Positions 23,793 through 32,574 of a stretch of 64,000 nucleotides of DNA are shown here, piece after piece; position 1 is the first letter of the stretch, and each line of letters starts with the position of its first letter. The notes beneath the pieces are model-generated. The model did no database searches and was not told the origin of the DNA. It saw only the letters and a program-made list of their open reading frames with translations. The stretch is from Bog-257 sp963805985 (lineage in GTDB: Bacteria; Acidobacteriota; Terriglobia; Terriglobales; Acidobacteriaceae), in contig CAWDWG010000005.1 of NCBI GenBank assembly GCA_963805985.1, forward strand, positions 248,001 through 312,000, in the 5' to 3' direction. Made by a program: the position numbers and the translations under genes.

Positions 23793-25268
23793 TCAACACA
23801 AAAATCCGTCCTCACATCCCTTCAGCGGCGGCAGCACTTCTTTCGGATGCGGCCGCGGCCGGAACTCCAGTGAGTACAGCAAGTGCGTTCGCAGCCTGCC
23901 GGAGAAAAACGGATCGCTCAGGCCGATCGTTCCGCGATGCACCGGGAACGGATTCCCCGGCCCCTTCGCCGTCCACGTCGCTTTCTGATGACATCCGATG
24001 CAATTACTCTGCGGCCCCAGCGCGAAGCCCGCTTCCAGATACGGATTGAACGTGATGTTCGCGCCGCCGTCACCGCCAACCGGCACATCGGCACTCTGCG
24101 CCACTGCCATCCGAAATTGATTGAACGGAAACGCGACCGTCGACGGCCGGTCATTCCCATACGGCGCCGCGTTCGGCTGATCGTGCCACCACAGCGTCAC
24201 CCAAACCCAATCCGGAGCCTCGCGCGTCGTGACGTGCACCGCGACCAACGCCAGGTAATCGCCTTCCTCAATCGGCCTGCCCCAAAAACGTTCAGCAACT
24301 TGCCCGGCCAGACCTGCGTTCAGCGAAGCGACCGTCGCCGCGTCCGTCAGCTTAACGTGCAAAAATTTCTGCAGCGGCACCACCTTCGCTGTTCGATAGG
24401 TATCCTGTTGCAATTCGAGATCGCTCGTATCGAAGAACTTGATCGGCGCAGTTTCCCCAGCAGGAATCGTCGTGCGCGAAGGATCGATGGCGACGATTCG
24501 CTGAAACGTTTCCCACTCGTTGCCGTGCTTCTCGTGGCTCTTGAGCTCGGCCGCCTGCTCCGGCGTCAGCGAGCCGAAGTAACCCTGATCGACCAGCAAA
24601 CCGACTCCCGTTCCCCAGTACAGTGGCCGCGTGGGCGAGTCATCCCACACCGGAAACGCCGTCATGCCATCGGCCCGCACCGGCCACCAGACGGTCTTCA
24701 CCGCCGCCGCGCTGTCGGGAAAATCGTTCACCACCGGCTGTTTTCCAACCCGAGCAGTCAGCGTATCGCGCCACTGATATCCATTACCGCGCACGTGGTC
24801 GCGATAGCTCTGGTCGTACGCATTGAAGCTGATCGGTGGATCGCCGTCACCAAACGAATCCACCGGCCCGCTCAGGAACTTCGGCAGAAATGTTCGAGGC
24901 TTGGCGATCGTGCCGTTGCCGAAGATCTCGCTGTTCTGGTACCAGGTAAACATCACCGGCAAGTCCGCACCGGCCGGCGCGGTAAACGCCGCCCAATCGT
25001 CCCACGCGTGCTGGCGCATCGCGCTCACGTCGAGCTCCGCCAGATATTTCTCCAGCTCTGGCGCCGACGCCGGATATCCCAATCCGCTCGCCGCAGGCTG
25101 GTAGGTCATCGCTACTCCCAGCGAGATTGTGGGATTCGGAGCCGGCCCGGGAACAGGAACGTTACCGTTGTCAGAAGATCCGCACCCGGCCAGGACCAGC
25201 AGCCAGCCGAGAAGCAACACGTGTGTTCGTCTGCGGATGTGCCGGTTCACGCGAGGCAACGAATCCAT
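23793..25268 (-). CDS. c-type heme lipoprotein (single CXXCH)
   Basis: ATG at 25268 gives MDSLPRVNRHIRRRTHVLLL then LAGC, a lipoprotein signal. The 491-residue product has one heme-binding motif, SNCIGCHQKATW, near the C-terminus, followed by FPVHRGTIGLSDPFFSGRLR. The bulk (PTRPLYWGTGVGLLVDQGYF, LKSHEKHGNEWETFQRIVAI, APDWVWVTLWWHDQPNAAPY) is Trp-rich and resembles uncharacterised periplasmic heme proteins of acidobacteria and proteobacteria. Binding or oxidation of a substrate in the periplasm is likely; the substrate is unknown. The neighbour on the same strand is a DUF899 redox-type protein. Confidence 0.8.
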   Translation of the reverse strand: MDSLPRVNRHIRRRTHVLLLGWLLVLAGCGSSDNGNVPVPGPAPNPTISLGVAMTYQPAASGLGYPASAPELEKYLAELDVSAMRQHAWDDWAAFTAPAGADLPVMFTWYQNSEIFGNGTIAKPRTFLPKFLSGPVDSFGDGDPPISFNAYDQSYRDHVRGNGYQWRDTLTARVGKQPVVNDFPDSAAAVKTVWWPVRADGMTAFPVWDDSPTRPLYWGTGVGLLVDQGYFGSLTPEQAAELKSHEKHGNEWETFQRIVAIDPSRTTIPAGETAPIKFFDTSDLELQQDTYRTAKVVPLQKFLHVKLTDAATVASLNAGLAGQVAERFWGRPIEEGDYLALVAVHVTTREAPDWVWVTLWWHDQPNAAPYGNDRPSTVAFPFNQFRMAVAQSADVPVGGDGGANITFNPYLEAGFALGPQSNCIGCHQKATWTAKGPGNPFPVHRGTIGLSDPFFSGRLRTHLLYSLEFRPRPHPKEVLPPLKGCEDGFLC

Positions 25269-25358
25269 CTCCAAATCGCCTGCCAGTATACAAGCCGCTT
25301 GCGGGGTTCCCCACACCTTCGCGGTTTTCGAATGTGTGGGAGGCAGGCTCAGGATCAG

Positions 25359-26093
25359 CTACGTCGAAACGGACGAAATTTTGGTCCCATAAGCCAGGCT
25401 GGCATACCAATCCCCCCGACCTTGCGGCGTGAGATCCAAAAAATGCCACATGGGTGCGAGCAGATCGATGCCCCGCTCCTGAATGTCCGTCCCCATCCTG
25501 GGATGCGCGCTATAAAAGTGCCGCACAGTCCCATTAGCGTCGCGCGTGAAAACGGAAACGCTTGAGTCCTGCCCGCCGTCGTGGCTTTCGCTGCCCAGGT
25601 CGTACTTGAAGCTGTTGCCGCCCGCGCTCAGCAGGCGCACCTTGTCCCACCCTCGCGCGCGAGCATGGGCCCGCAGCGTCGGCAGGTCGGCGGCCGCGAC
25701 CACCGCGAAGTCAAGATTCTGCGCCAGATGATGCGCCACACCATTCGCGCCGTCGATCCACGCCGTGCACATCGGACAAGCCTTCGTATTTTTCTTCCCG
25801 TACATGAGGTGATAGATGACCAGCGAGCGATCGGGCCCGCTAAACAATTCGCTCAGCCGCACCTTGCGCACCGGCGCATCCCCCGCGTCGAGGTCACGTG
25901 GCCCCTCGTCAAATTCGTAGTCCTGCAAAGCAGCGCCTTCCGGAAGGCTGCGCCGCATCTCCGCCACGCGTTCGCGCTGCCGCATGAGTTCGATTTCGGC
26001 AACGCGCAGCTCCTCGCGCTTAGCCAGATACTCCGACGATTCATTGCTCAGGTTGGTCTGCCGATACGTTCCATCAACCACTGTATGAACCAT
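25359..26093 (-). CDS. DUF899 family thioredoxin-like protein
   Basis: The 244-residue product matches the DUF899 pattern: YLAKREELRVAEIELMRQRE near the N-terminus, FDEGPRDLDAGDAP, LSELFSGPDRSLVIYHLMYG, a CxxC in KACPMCTAWIDGANG, VVAAADLPTLRAHARARGWD, and the end WHFLDLTPQGRGDW. These proteins have a thioredoxin-like fold and are presumed oxidoreductases; no reaction is established. ATG at 26093 (MVHTVVDG) is chosen over 26108 by resemblance. It precedes the heme lipoprotein gene on the same strand. Confidence 0.88.
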   Translation of the reverse strand: MVHTVVDGTYRQTNLSNESSEYLAKREELRVAEIELMRQRERVAEMRRSLPEGAALQDYEFDEGPRDLDAGDAPVRKVRLSELFSGPDRSLVIYHLMYGKKNTKACPMCTAWIDGANGVAHHLAQNLDFAVVAAADLPTLRAHARARGWDKVRLLSAGGNSFKYDLGSESHDGGQDSSVSVFTRDANGTVRHFYSAHPRMGTDIQERGIDLLAPMWHFLDLTPQGRGDWYASLAYGTKISSVST

Positions 26094-26453
26094 GATGCCT
26101 GCCTCCACGTGTCATTCCCTGTGTCATTCCTCAGACTAGTTATGGATGCAATCCACCGCTCACCCGGACTACCTTCTCATCACGAACCACCAGCGGAGCG
26201 CCCCGCCTCTCGCGCTATCCGCGAAGTATTGCCAGACCTCGGCGCGCGATGATACTGTAGCTCCGCCTTTCCGTTACCTCATTCTCTTTATTAAGTGGGC
26301 CTTCTGGCCGCCTTTCCCGGCCCACCTGAGCGAATGAGCGCTCGCGCTGTCCCGGAAAAGCACCCAGACGGCATTTCGCCCTCTTCGTCACCCGCGACAC
26401 CCGCAGAACGATCCGGCCCCAGCATTCTGGCAATCAAGACTTGGAGGATAACT
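26094..26453. other. Intergenic region before paralogue B
   Basis: This is the divergent spacer between the DUF899 gene and the second beta-helix gene. The last 40 bases (GGCAATCAAGACTTGGAGG...) resemble the leader of the paralogue at 22708, so the duplication included the ribosome-binding region. No other gene is seen. Confidence 0.5.
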
Positions 26454-27221
26454 GTGTCCGCACTCGCCACTCGTCTGTCGAAGTATCTGCTCCTCACTGT
26501 CGCTCTTGCACAACTGGCCGTTCCTGCTCAGGCGCAAACCAAAATCACCAAGTGTGGTACCGAGATCAAGCTGGCGGGAACCTACGTGGTGGCCAACGAT
26601 CTATTGAATTGTCCCGCCGACGGCATCGACATCGCCTTCGGCCACGTCACGCTGGAGCTGGGCAATCATCAGATCACGGGATCCGGCGCCGGCACCGGCA
26701 TTCGCGTCGCCCGCGCCGCCGGCCTGGCCCGCGACGTGATGATTCATGGCCCCGGTACCATCAGCAACTTCACCATCGGAATCGACCTGGTCGACTCGGA
26801 AGCGGGAGAGGTAAGCGGCATCACCTGTACCGGCAACACCACCGGCTTTACCATCGAGCTGCGCCAAGATTCCTGGGACAATCAGATCCACGACAACATC
26901 GCCACCATGAATCACGGCGACGGATTCGTGATTAACGATGACTGGAGTCATTTCGATCGCAATCAATCCAACCAGAACGGCGGCAGCGGCTTTGTGCTGA
27001 GCGCGATCCACGGCAGAAACAGTCTGATGAACGGCAACACCGCCCTGCAGAATGGAATCGACGGCATCCAGGCGCAATCGGGGTCGATCGAAAATCTTAT
27101 TGAAGCCAACCGCGCCGCTGACAATATCAAGTTCGACCTGGCCGATGACAATCCCACCGGCTGCCCGAACTTCTGGATTCACAACTCCTTCCTCACCTCG
27201 AACAAGAAGTGCGTCCAGTAA
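26454..27221 (+). CDS. Secreted parallel-beta-helix-like protein (paralogue B)
   Basis: GTG at 26454 with GGAGG six bases upstream gives signal peptide VSALATRLSKYLLLTVALAQ, nearly identical to that of the gene at 22708. The mature protein starts ITKCGTEIKLAGTYVVANDL and repeats strand-turn units (VTLELGNHQITGSGAG, VMIHGPGTISNFTIGI, VSGITCTGNTTGFTIE, SLMNGNTALQNGIDGIQA, NLIEANRAADNIKFDLAD) of a right-handed beta-helix. It ends NKKCVQ. The two paralogues have diverged strongly outside the leader and the first 40 mature residues, suggesting an old duplication with a conserved export region, or recent conversion of the leader. Confidence 0.75.
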   Translation: MSALATRLSKYLLLTVALAQLAVPAQAQTKITKCGTEIKLAGTYVVANDLLNCPADGIDIAFGHVTLELGNHQITGSGAGTGIRVARAAGLARDVMIHGPGTISNFTIGIDLVDSEAGEVSGITCTGNTTGFTIELRQDSWDNQIHDNIATMNHGDGFVINDDWSHFDRNQSNQNGGSGFVLSAIHGRNSLMNGNTALQNGIDGIQAQSGSIENLIEANRAADNIKFDLADDNPTGCPNFWIHNSFLTSNKKCVQ

Positions 27222-27819
27222 TCCCCAGTGTCGTGCCGCCGGTTGCCCGAGAGCCCGGGTGTCCGATAGCCGACAGCTGACAGCCGACAGCGGGGTGCCA
27301 CGTGCCCCACCCATTCGCGGTGTTCGAATGTGTGGGGTCGGAAGAGCGCCGGTCGAACGACGAAAAGTAATTAGCCCAGCGCGGAAGCGCTGGGTAACGG
27401 CACCACCATCACCGGAGCCCCCCGGGGGCGACACCAGCCCCAAAACTAAACTGGCCGCTTCCCCCAGCGGCCAGTCAACCAACTCCCGTGCAGACAGTTC
27501 TCCCCTGAGTCCCATCTCCACGAGCTATAAGGAGCAATGGGTCACCATCTGGCTTCCCACTCCACCAGTGACAGTAGCACATCTATCAACCGTTTTGTCG
27601 CCCGATGACCCACCTGTAACGAAATCGTATTCTTGCAACCGGCCTATCAGAAATCGCGCAACCCCGCGACCAGCCGCGGCCTCGGCCCGCTGTCCCGCCG
27701 GCGTCTCCGCGCGTGCCCCAAGGTCTGAGGCCTTCTGAACGCTAACCCAGATTCGCAACCCTCCAACCAACAGCCCTCCTCGTCCCCAAACTATGGTAGA
27801 AAAACTATGCATCGCCCGC
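27222..27819. other. Intergenic region upstream of tRNA-Sec
   Basis: It contains a CCGACAGCTGACAGCCGACAG heptamer-like tract near 27260-27290, a CCCCACCCATTCG...GTGTGGGG hairpin at 27305-27337, and GCCCAGCGCGGAAGCGCTGGG at 27374-27394. Frames present on the minus strand look like noise. The tRNA-Sec promoter should lie in the last 60 bases; TATGGT near 27793 could be a -10 box but this is weak. Confidence 0.45.
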
Positions 27820-27916
27820 GGAAGCGAAGGGGGTCCGGTGACTCTCCCGGTCTTCAAAACCGGCGATTGGCGTCTCCGACGTCAATGGTGCGTTCGACTC
27901 GCACACGCTTCCGCCA
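27820..27916 (+). tRNA. selC: tRNA-Sec (anticodon UCA)
   Basis: This tRNA inserts selenocysteine at UGA. The 97-base gene folds as: acceptor GGAAGCG/CGCTTCC; D-arm GGGGG/CTCTC closing on the tRNA-Sec-typical loop TCCGGTGA; anticodon arm CCGGT/ACCGG with loop CTTCAAA (TCA at 27854-27856). The long variable arm is ATTGGCGTC/GACGTCAAT with loop TCC, and the T-arm is GTGCG/CGCAC with loop TTCGACT, then G and encoded CCA. The extra-long variable arm and six-base-class D-stem are specific for tRNA-Sec. The eighth acceptor position is A opposite A. It pairs functionally with the UGA-containing selD about 25 kb away; selA and selB are not in the window. Confidence 0.95.
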
Positions 27917-28209
27917 ATCATTTTCAAGGACTTGTTTGACGCTTCTGTTCAGGATCACGAAAGCAAACCTTTACCGCGCTTGAAGCATCTAAACTTGCTT
28001 CGAAATTACGCCTGGAGCGGTGACTTGAGAACCTGGGCTGAGGCTGACGCACACCTGGGCCCGGTGCACATTCAGGTAGACTTGTGAGCTCACAGACTCA
28101 AGGGGCCGTGCGGCGTCCGGCAAGGGCGCGATGTCTATCGCTTCAAAGGTGATCCAATTGCCCGCTGCCACCGTCAATGTGCTACTCCCTACAGCGCTAA
28201 GAGGAATCA
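27917..28209. other. Spacer between tRNA-Sec and the hybrid kinase
   Basis: No recognisable gene. No integrase or repeated tRNA 3' end was noticed, so there is no sign of an island inserted at selC. The right end supplies AAGAGGA before the kinase start. Confidence 0.4.
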
Positions 28210-31200
28210 ATGCGGCTTGGAGACACTAAATCCAAGGCTCACGGTTTCGCGCCGGCCGAACCGCTTTCCTCCCCGGCGGATATGAGTGCTCTAGTCAACG
28301 AGTTTGACTGGAGTGCGACTCCATTGGGCCCGGCTGCAGAGTGGCCAGACAGTCTTACCACGGTAGTTCGAATTCTTCTAACCTCGCGGTTCGCCATGTG
28401 GATGGCGTGGGGACCGGAGCTGACTTTCCTCTACAACGACGCCTATCGTCAGATGACCTTGGGCAAAAAGCATCCCTGGGCGCTCGGTCGGCCTGCTGCC
28501 GAGGTGTGGTCCGAGATCTGGAAGGACATCGGGCCTCGCATCCAGCGTGTGCTTGAGACGGGTGAAGCTTCCTGGGAGGAAGAACTCCCTCTTATTCTCG
28601 AACGCAACGGGTACCCGGAAGAGACTTACCACACATTCTCGTACAGTCCGCTCGCCGGTCCAGACGGCCAGATTGCGGGAATGCTGTGCGTCGTGATGGA
28701 AGATACCGCTCGGGTGATCGGCGAACGGCAGCTACTGTGCCTCAGAACGCTGGCCTCGACACTCGGCGAAGCGCTTACCGAGCAGGAAGTCGTGGCCTCG
28801 ATCGAACGTGGGCTGCAAGCCAATGGCAAGGATCTCCCGTTTACCCTGACCTACCTCTTCGATGAGAGCGGAACTCGTCTCAATCTTGTCAGCTGCACCG
28901 GCATCGAAGCCGAGCATCCGGCGGCGTGCCCGGTAATCGAGACCACTGAGCCAGGCGGCTGTTGGCCGGTTGGTGAAGTACTGGCAGAACAGCGCGCGGT
29001 CACGGTAAGTTTGGCGGACCGCTTTCCCGATCTGCCGGCAGGTGCGTGGGATAACGCCCCCAGTCTCGCGCGGTTGGTTCCGATTGCACGACAAGGTCAG
29101 GATCAACCGGCAGGAATTCTGATCGCGGCGCTAAATCCCAATCGCCAACTCGACACCGCCTACGCCGGGTTTCTCGATCTTATCGCCGGCCAGATTGCAG
29201 CCAGCTTTGCAAGTGCCAAGGCGTTCGAAGACGAGAGAAAGCGCGCCGAAGCACTGGCCGAGATCGACCGGGCGAAGACGGCATTCTTTACCAATATCAG
29301 CCATGAGTTCCGCACGCCTCTCACCTTGCTGCTCGGCCCGCTTGAGGACACGTTGACCGACCAGGGATTACCCCCGCAGGCCATGGAACGTGTGACCCTG
29401 GCGCACCGCAGCAGTCTGCGTCTGCTAAAGCTGGTGAATGCTTTGCTCGATTTCTCGCGCTTTGAGGCAGGACGCGTTTCGGCCACTTACGAACCGGTTG
29501 TCTTGTCGACGTACACGGCCGACCTGGCCAGCGTCTTTCGCTCAGCCATCGAACGCGCGGGCCTGAAGTTGATCATTGATTGCCCGCCCCTGGAAGAGCC
29601 GGTCTACATCGATCGAGAGATGTGGGAGAAGATCGTCCTTAATCTGCTGTCGAATGCTTTCAAGTTCACCATGTCAGGCCAGATTGAGGTGAGTCTGAAG
29701 TGTGTGGGCAGAACCGTGGAATTGAGCGTGCGAGATACCGGCAGCGGTATTGCCGCTGAGGAGTTGCCGCACATCTTTGAGCGGTTCTATCGGGTGAGCG
29801 GAGCGCACGGGCGCAGCTACGAAGGATCGGGTATCGGCCTGGCTCTGGTGCAGGAACTGGTCAAGCTGCACGGCGGAACAACTCGAGTCAGCAGTGAACC
29901 AGGTCGAGGCAGCACATTCACAGTCTCTCTCCCGCTCGGGTTCGCACACCTGCCGGCGGAAGACATCCGTGCCGCGCGCGCGCTGGCTTCGACTGCCACC
30001 ACCCCGGCGGCATACGTCGAGGAAGCGATGCGGTGGCTTCCGGAAAGCGAGGTTTTCGACAACGCTCAAGAGGTCATGGTCCTCCCCGCTGTTTCCTCCG
30101 CAACTGATCCGCGAGAGGGAGTTTCTGGAGAACGCAGCCGGGTTTTGATTGCCGATGACAACGCGGACATGCGTGAGTATTTGCGCCGCTTGCTCGCCTC
30201 CCGGTATGACGTGGAAGCTGTGCCCGATGGCGAGGCGGCTTTCCAATCGGCGCTGGAACGCCTTCCGGACCTTGTCGTCACTGACGTGATGATGCCGAAG
30301 CTGGACGGCTTCGGTTTGTTGAAGGCTCTGCGAGCCGACGCCCGCACGGCAACCGTTCCGGTCATGCTGCTTTCGGCACGGGCGGGCGAAGAATCCCGGC
30401 TGGAAGGAATTGCGGCCGGCGCTGACGATTACGTGGTGAAGCCCTTCGCCGCGCGCGAGCTGGTGGCACGCGTCGAAGCCCGCCTGCTGTTGTCGCGGAT
30501 GCGGCGTGAAACCGAGGCGGCGTTGCGGGAGCGGGAGGAGCGGTTCCGAACCTTGGCAGAGAACCTTCCGCAATTCGTCTGGCTGAAGGACCTGACTGCG
30601 GGCTACGTTTACTGCAATCGGAGCTTGCTGGATTATGTCGGCGACGCAGCGGGACAGTTAAAAACCCATGCGCTGGCCTACGTGCATCCTGACGATCTGA
30701 GCCGGACTGAAGAAAAATGGAAGCACAGCCTTGAAACCGGAGAGACCTATCTCAACGAATACCGTTTGCGCCGGCACGACGGAGTCTACCGCTACTTTCT
30801 TGCGCGTGCCGTTCCCATGCGCAATGAGGCGGGCCAAATCGAGCGCTGGCTGGGAACTTCGACTGACATCCACGATCAGAAATTAATCGAGGAGGCGTTG
30901 CGCGAGAGCGAAGAGCGCTTCCGTACTTTGGTTACGGCCACTTCGAACGCGGTGTATCGCATGAGCCCGGATTGGAGCGAGATGCGCCAGCTTCGAGGCG
31001 GACAATTTGTGGCCGACCCCGAAACGCCAAGCCGCACATGGCTGCAAGAGTACGTTCACCCGGATGATCTATCGGGCGTTTTAGAGGCCATCAACGGAGC
31101 CATCCAGAGCAAGAGCGTATTCGAACTGGAACATCGTGTTCTGCGTTTGGATGGCGACGTGGGCTGGACATTCTGGCGTGCGATCCCGCTTAAGAACGCG

Positions 31201-32055
31201 GATGATGAAATCATAGAATGGTTCGGCACTGCCAGCGATATTACCGAGCGCAAGCGGACTGAGGATGCTCTCCTCCGCAACGAAAAACTAGCTACTCTGG
31301 GACGCCTTGCTGCAACCATTGCACACGAAATTAACAATCCCCTGGAGGCGGTTACAAACACCGTCTATCTGGCACGGGCGAACGCGGAAGATCCCGCTAA
31401 CGTTCGCCAATATCTTGACATGGCGGACGGCGAACTAAAGCGCATCGCGCACATCACGCGCCAGACTCTGGGCTTCTATCGCGAATCCTCCGCCCCGGCC
31501 GCGGTATCCGTCGGCACCGTTCTGGACGCTGCCGAAGATCTGTTGCGAGCAAAGATTAAGGCAAAGGGTGCGAGCATCGAGAAGGAATATGACTTGGATC
31601 GTCAAGTCACAGCGGTGCCGGGCGAACTGCGCCAGGTTTTCTCCAACCTCTTAGCCAACAGTCTGGATGCCATCGACGAACGAGGCGCCATCAAGCTGCG
31701 CATCTCGAGATCGACTTGCGCTAAGAATGGTGAGCCCCGGATTAGAGTTACGATCGCCGATAATGGTAAAGGCATTGATGCGGCCACACTGCCCCGCATC
31801 TTCGAACCGCTCTTTACCACGAAAGAAGCAACCGGCTCAGGCCTCGGCCTGTGGGTGAGCAAACAGATCGTTGAGAAGCACGGCGGCTACATCCGAATCA
31901 AATCCAGTCCGAGGAAACCGCATCGCGGAACTGTAATTTCAGTTTTCTTGCCCGCGATTGAGGCGCCAGCTACGAAAGTTGCCGCTGCCAGTGGCGAGCG
32001 ACTGCCACTCCTGCCCGTCGACCAGTTCATGCCAGGCCCTGTTTCGATCGAGTAA
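28210..32055 (+). CDS. Hybrid sensor with two histidine kinases, one receiver and several PAS/GAF domains
   Basis: The 1281-residue soluble protein reads: N-terminal PAS-like (FDWSATPLGPAAEWPDSLTT...), GAF-like (LASTLGEALTEQEVVASIER), first HisKA with His365 in FFTNISHEFRTPLTLL, and HATPase (NLLSNAFKFT, DTGSGIAAEELPHIFERFYR, GSGIGLALVQ). A receiver with Asp692 in VVTDVMMPKLDGF and KPFAARELVARV follows, then two PAS domains (ERFRTLAENLPQFVW, ERFRTLVTATSNAVY). The second HisKA has His1039 in AATIAHEINNPLEAV, with its own HATPase (NLLANSLDAID, ADNGKGI, GSGLGLWVSKQIV). All phosphotransfer residues are present in both kinases. AAGAGGA precedes the ATG. The two kinases belong to different HisKA subtypes, so the gene is a fusion of a response-regulated kinase and a PAS kinase like that at 50289. 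No output partner is adjacent. Confidence 0.93.
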   Translation: MRLGDTKSKAHGFAPAEPLSSPADMSALVNEFDWSATPLGPAAEWPDSLTTVVRILLTSRFAMWMAWGPELTFLYNDAYRQMTLGKKHPWALGRPAAEVWSEIWKDIGPRIQRVLETGEASWEEELPLILERNGYPEETYHTFSYSPLAGPDGQIAGMLCVVMEDTARVIGERQLLCLRTLASTLGEALTEQEVVASIERGLQANGKDLPFTLTYLFDESGTRLNLVSCTGIEAEHPAACPVIETTEPGGCWPVGEVLAEQRAVTVSLADRFPDLPAGAWDNAPSLARLVPIARQGQDQPAGILIAALNPNRQLDTAYAGFLDLIAGQIAASFASAKAFEDERKRAEALAEIDRAKTAFFTNISHEFRTPLTLLLGPLEDTLTDQGLPPQAMERVTLAHRSSLRLLKLVNALLDFSRFEAGRVSATYEPVVLSTYTADLASVFRSAIERAGLKLIIDCPPLEEPVYIDREMWEKIVLNLLSNAFKFTMSGQIEVSLKCVGRTVELSVRDTGSGIAAEELPHIFERFYRVSGAHGRSYEGSGIGLALVQELVKLHGGTTRVSSEPGRGSTFTVSLPLGFAHLPAEDIRAARALASTATTPAAYVEEAMRWLPESEVFDNAQEVMVLPAVSSATDPREGVSGERSRVLIADDNADMREYLRRLLASRYDVEAVPDGEAAFQSALERLPDLVVTDVMMPKLDGFGLLKALRADARTATVPVMLLSARAGEESRLEGIAAGADDYVVKPFAARELVARVEARLLLSRMRRETEAALREREERFRTLAENLPQFVWLKDLTAGYVYCNRSLLDYVGDAAGQLKTHALAYVHPDDLSRTEEKWKHSLETGETYLNEYRLRRHDGVYRYFLARAVPMRNEAGQIERWLGTSTDIHDQKLIEEALRESEERFRTLVTATSNAVYRMSPDWSEMRQLRGGQFVADPETPSRTWLQEYVHPDDLSGVLEAINGAIQSKSVFELEHRVLRLDGDVGWTFWRAIPLKNADDEIIEWFGTASDITERKRTEDALLRNEKLATLGRLAATIAHEINNPLEAVTNTVYLARANAEDPANVRQYLDMADGELKRIAHITRQTLGFYRESSAPAAVSVGTVLDAAEDLLRAKIKAKGASIEKEYDLDRQVTAVPGELRQVFSNLLANSLDAIDERGAIKLRISRSTCAKNGEPRIRVTIADNGKGIDAATLPRIFEPLFTTKEATGSGLGLWVSKQIVEKHGGYIRIKSSPRKPHRGTVISVFLPAIEAPATKVAAASGERLPLLPVDQFMPGPVSIE

Positions 32056-32574
32056 ACATCTGGGCCGTATATCGGATCAGTTGTAGCTCGAAAACTCCGA
32101 AGCCAGGAAGCTTCTGCGTGGCGCCCCAGGCACGACTCCCTTGCAAAGTTGGGCCGAATTACCCTATCGGTGCTGCCTAATAACCTGCTTTTCCCTGCTG
32201 ATATCTGCAACTAACCAGCTATTTATCAACTGCTTAGACGATTACCCGGAACTGACACAGAACTGATCTCCAATTGACCTCCCAAGTATTGATCGCCGAT
32301 GCGATCGGGCGCATTGTGCCTCACGAAGCGGGAAATTGAGCCGAGCTCGATCGAACTGCTTTCAGGGCAAGACTTCCAGAGGTGGGCAAAACATCCCGCC
32401 TCTGGGAGTTCACAGAGAAGACGCCATGAAGGTATCACTCTCGGCAATCGGATCGGGCAGCCAACACCGCCAAAGTTTCAAGAAAGGGAGGTCACTATGA
32501 AAACGCAGATTAGCCAACAGCATAGCAGCGCAGTCGTAGTCCAATCCCAAATTAACTTCCCAAGGGAGAGCAGC
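32056..32574. other. Intergenic region and alternative start of the NHL/VCBS protein
   Basis: No separate gene is seen. An in-frame ATG at 32497 with AAAGGGAGG upstream could start the next protein 26 residues earlier than the start chosen here. A frame extending to 32299 has no ribosome site. Confidence 0.45.

Noticed and set aside
23883..25565. 560-codon plus-strand frame opposite the heme lipoprotein
   Set aside because: Arg/His-rich noise; the opposite strand has a lipobox and CXXCH heme motif.
27525..27857. 110-codon minus-strand frame running into tRNA-Sec
   Set aside because: It overlaps the tRNA gene and has low-complexity Ala/Gly/Arg composition.
27820..28209. Genomic island integrated at tRNA-Sec
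   Set aside because: No integrase and no repeated tRNA 3' end were noticed on either side.
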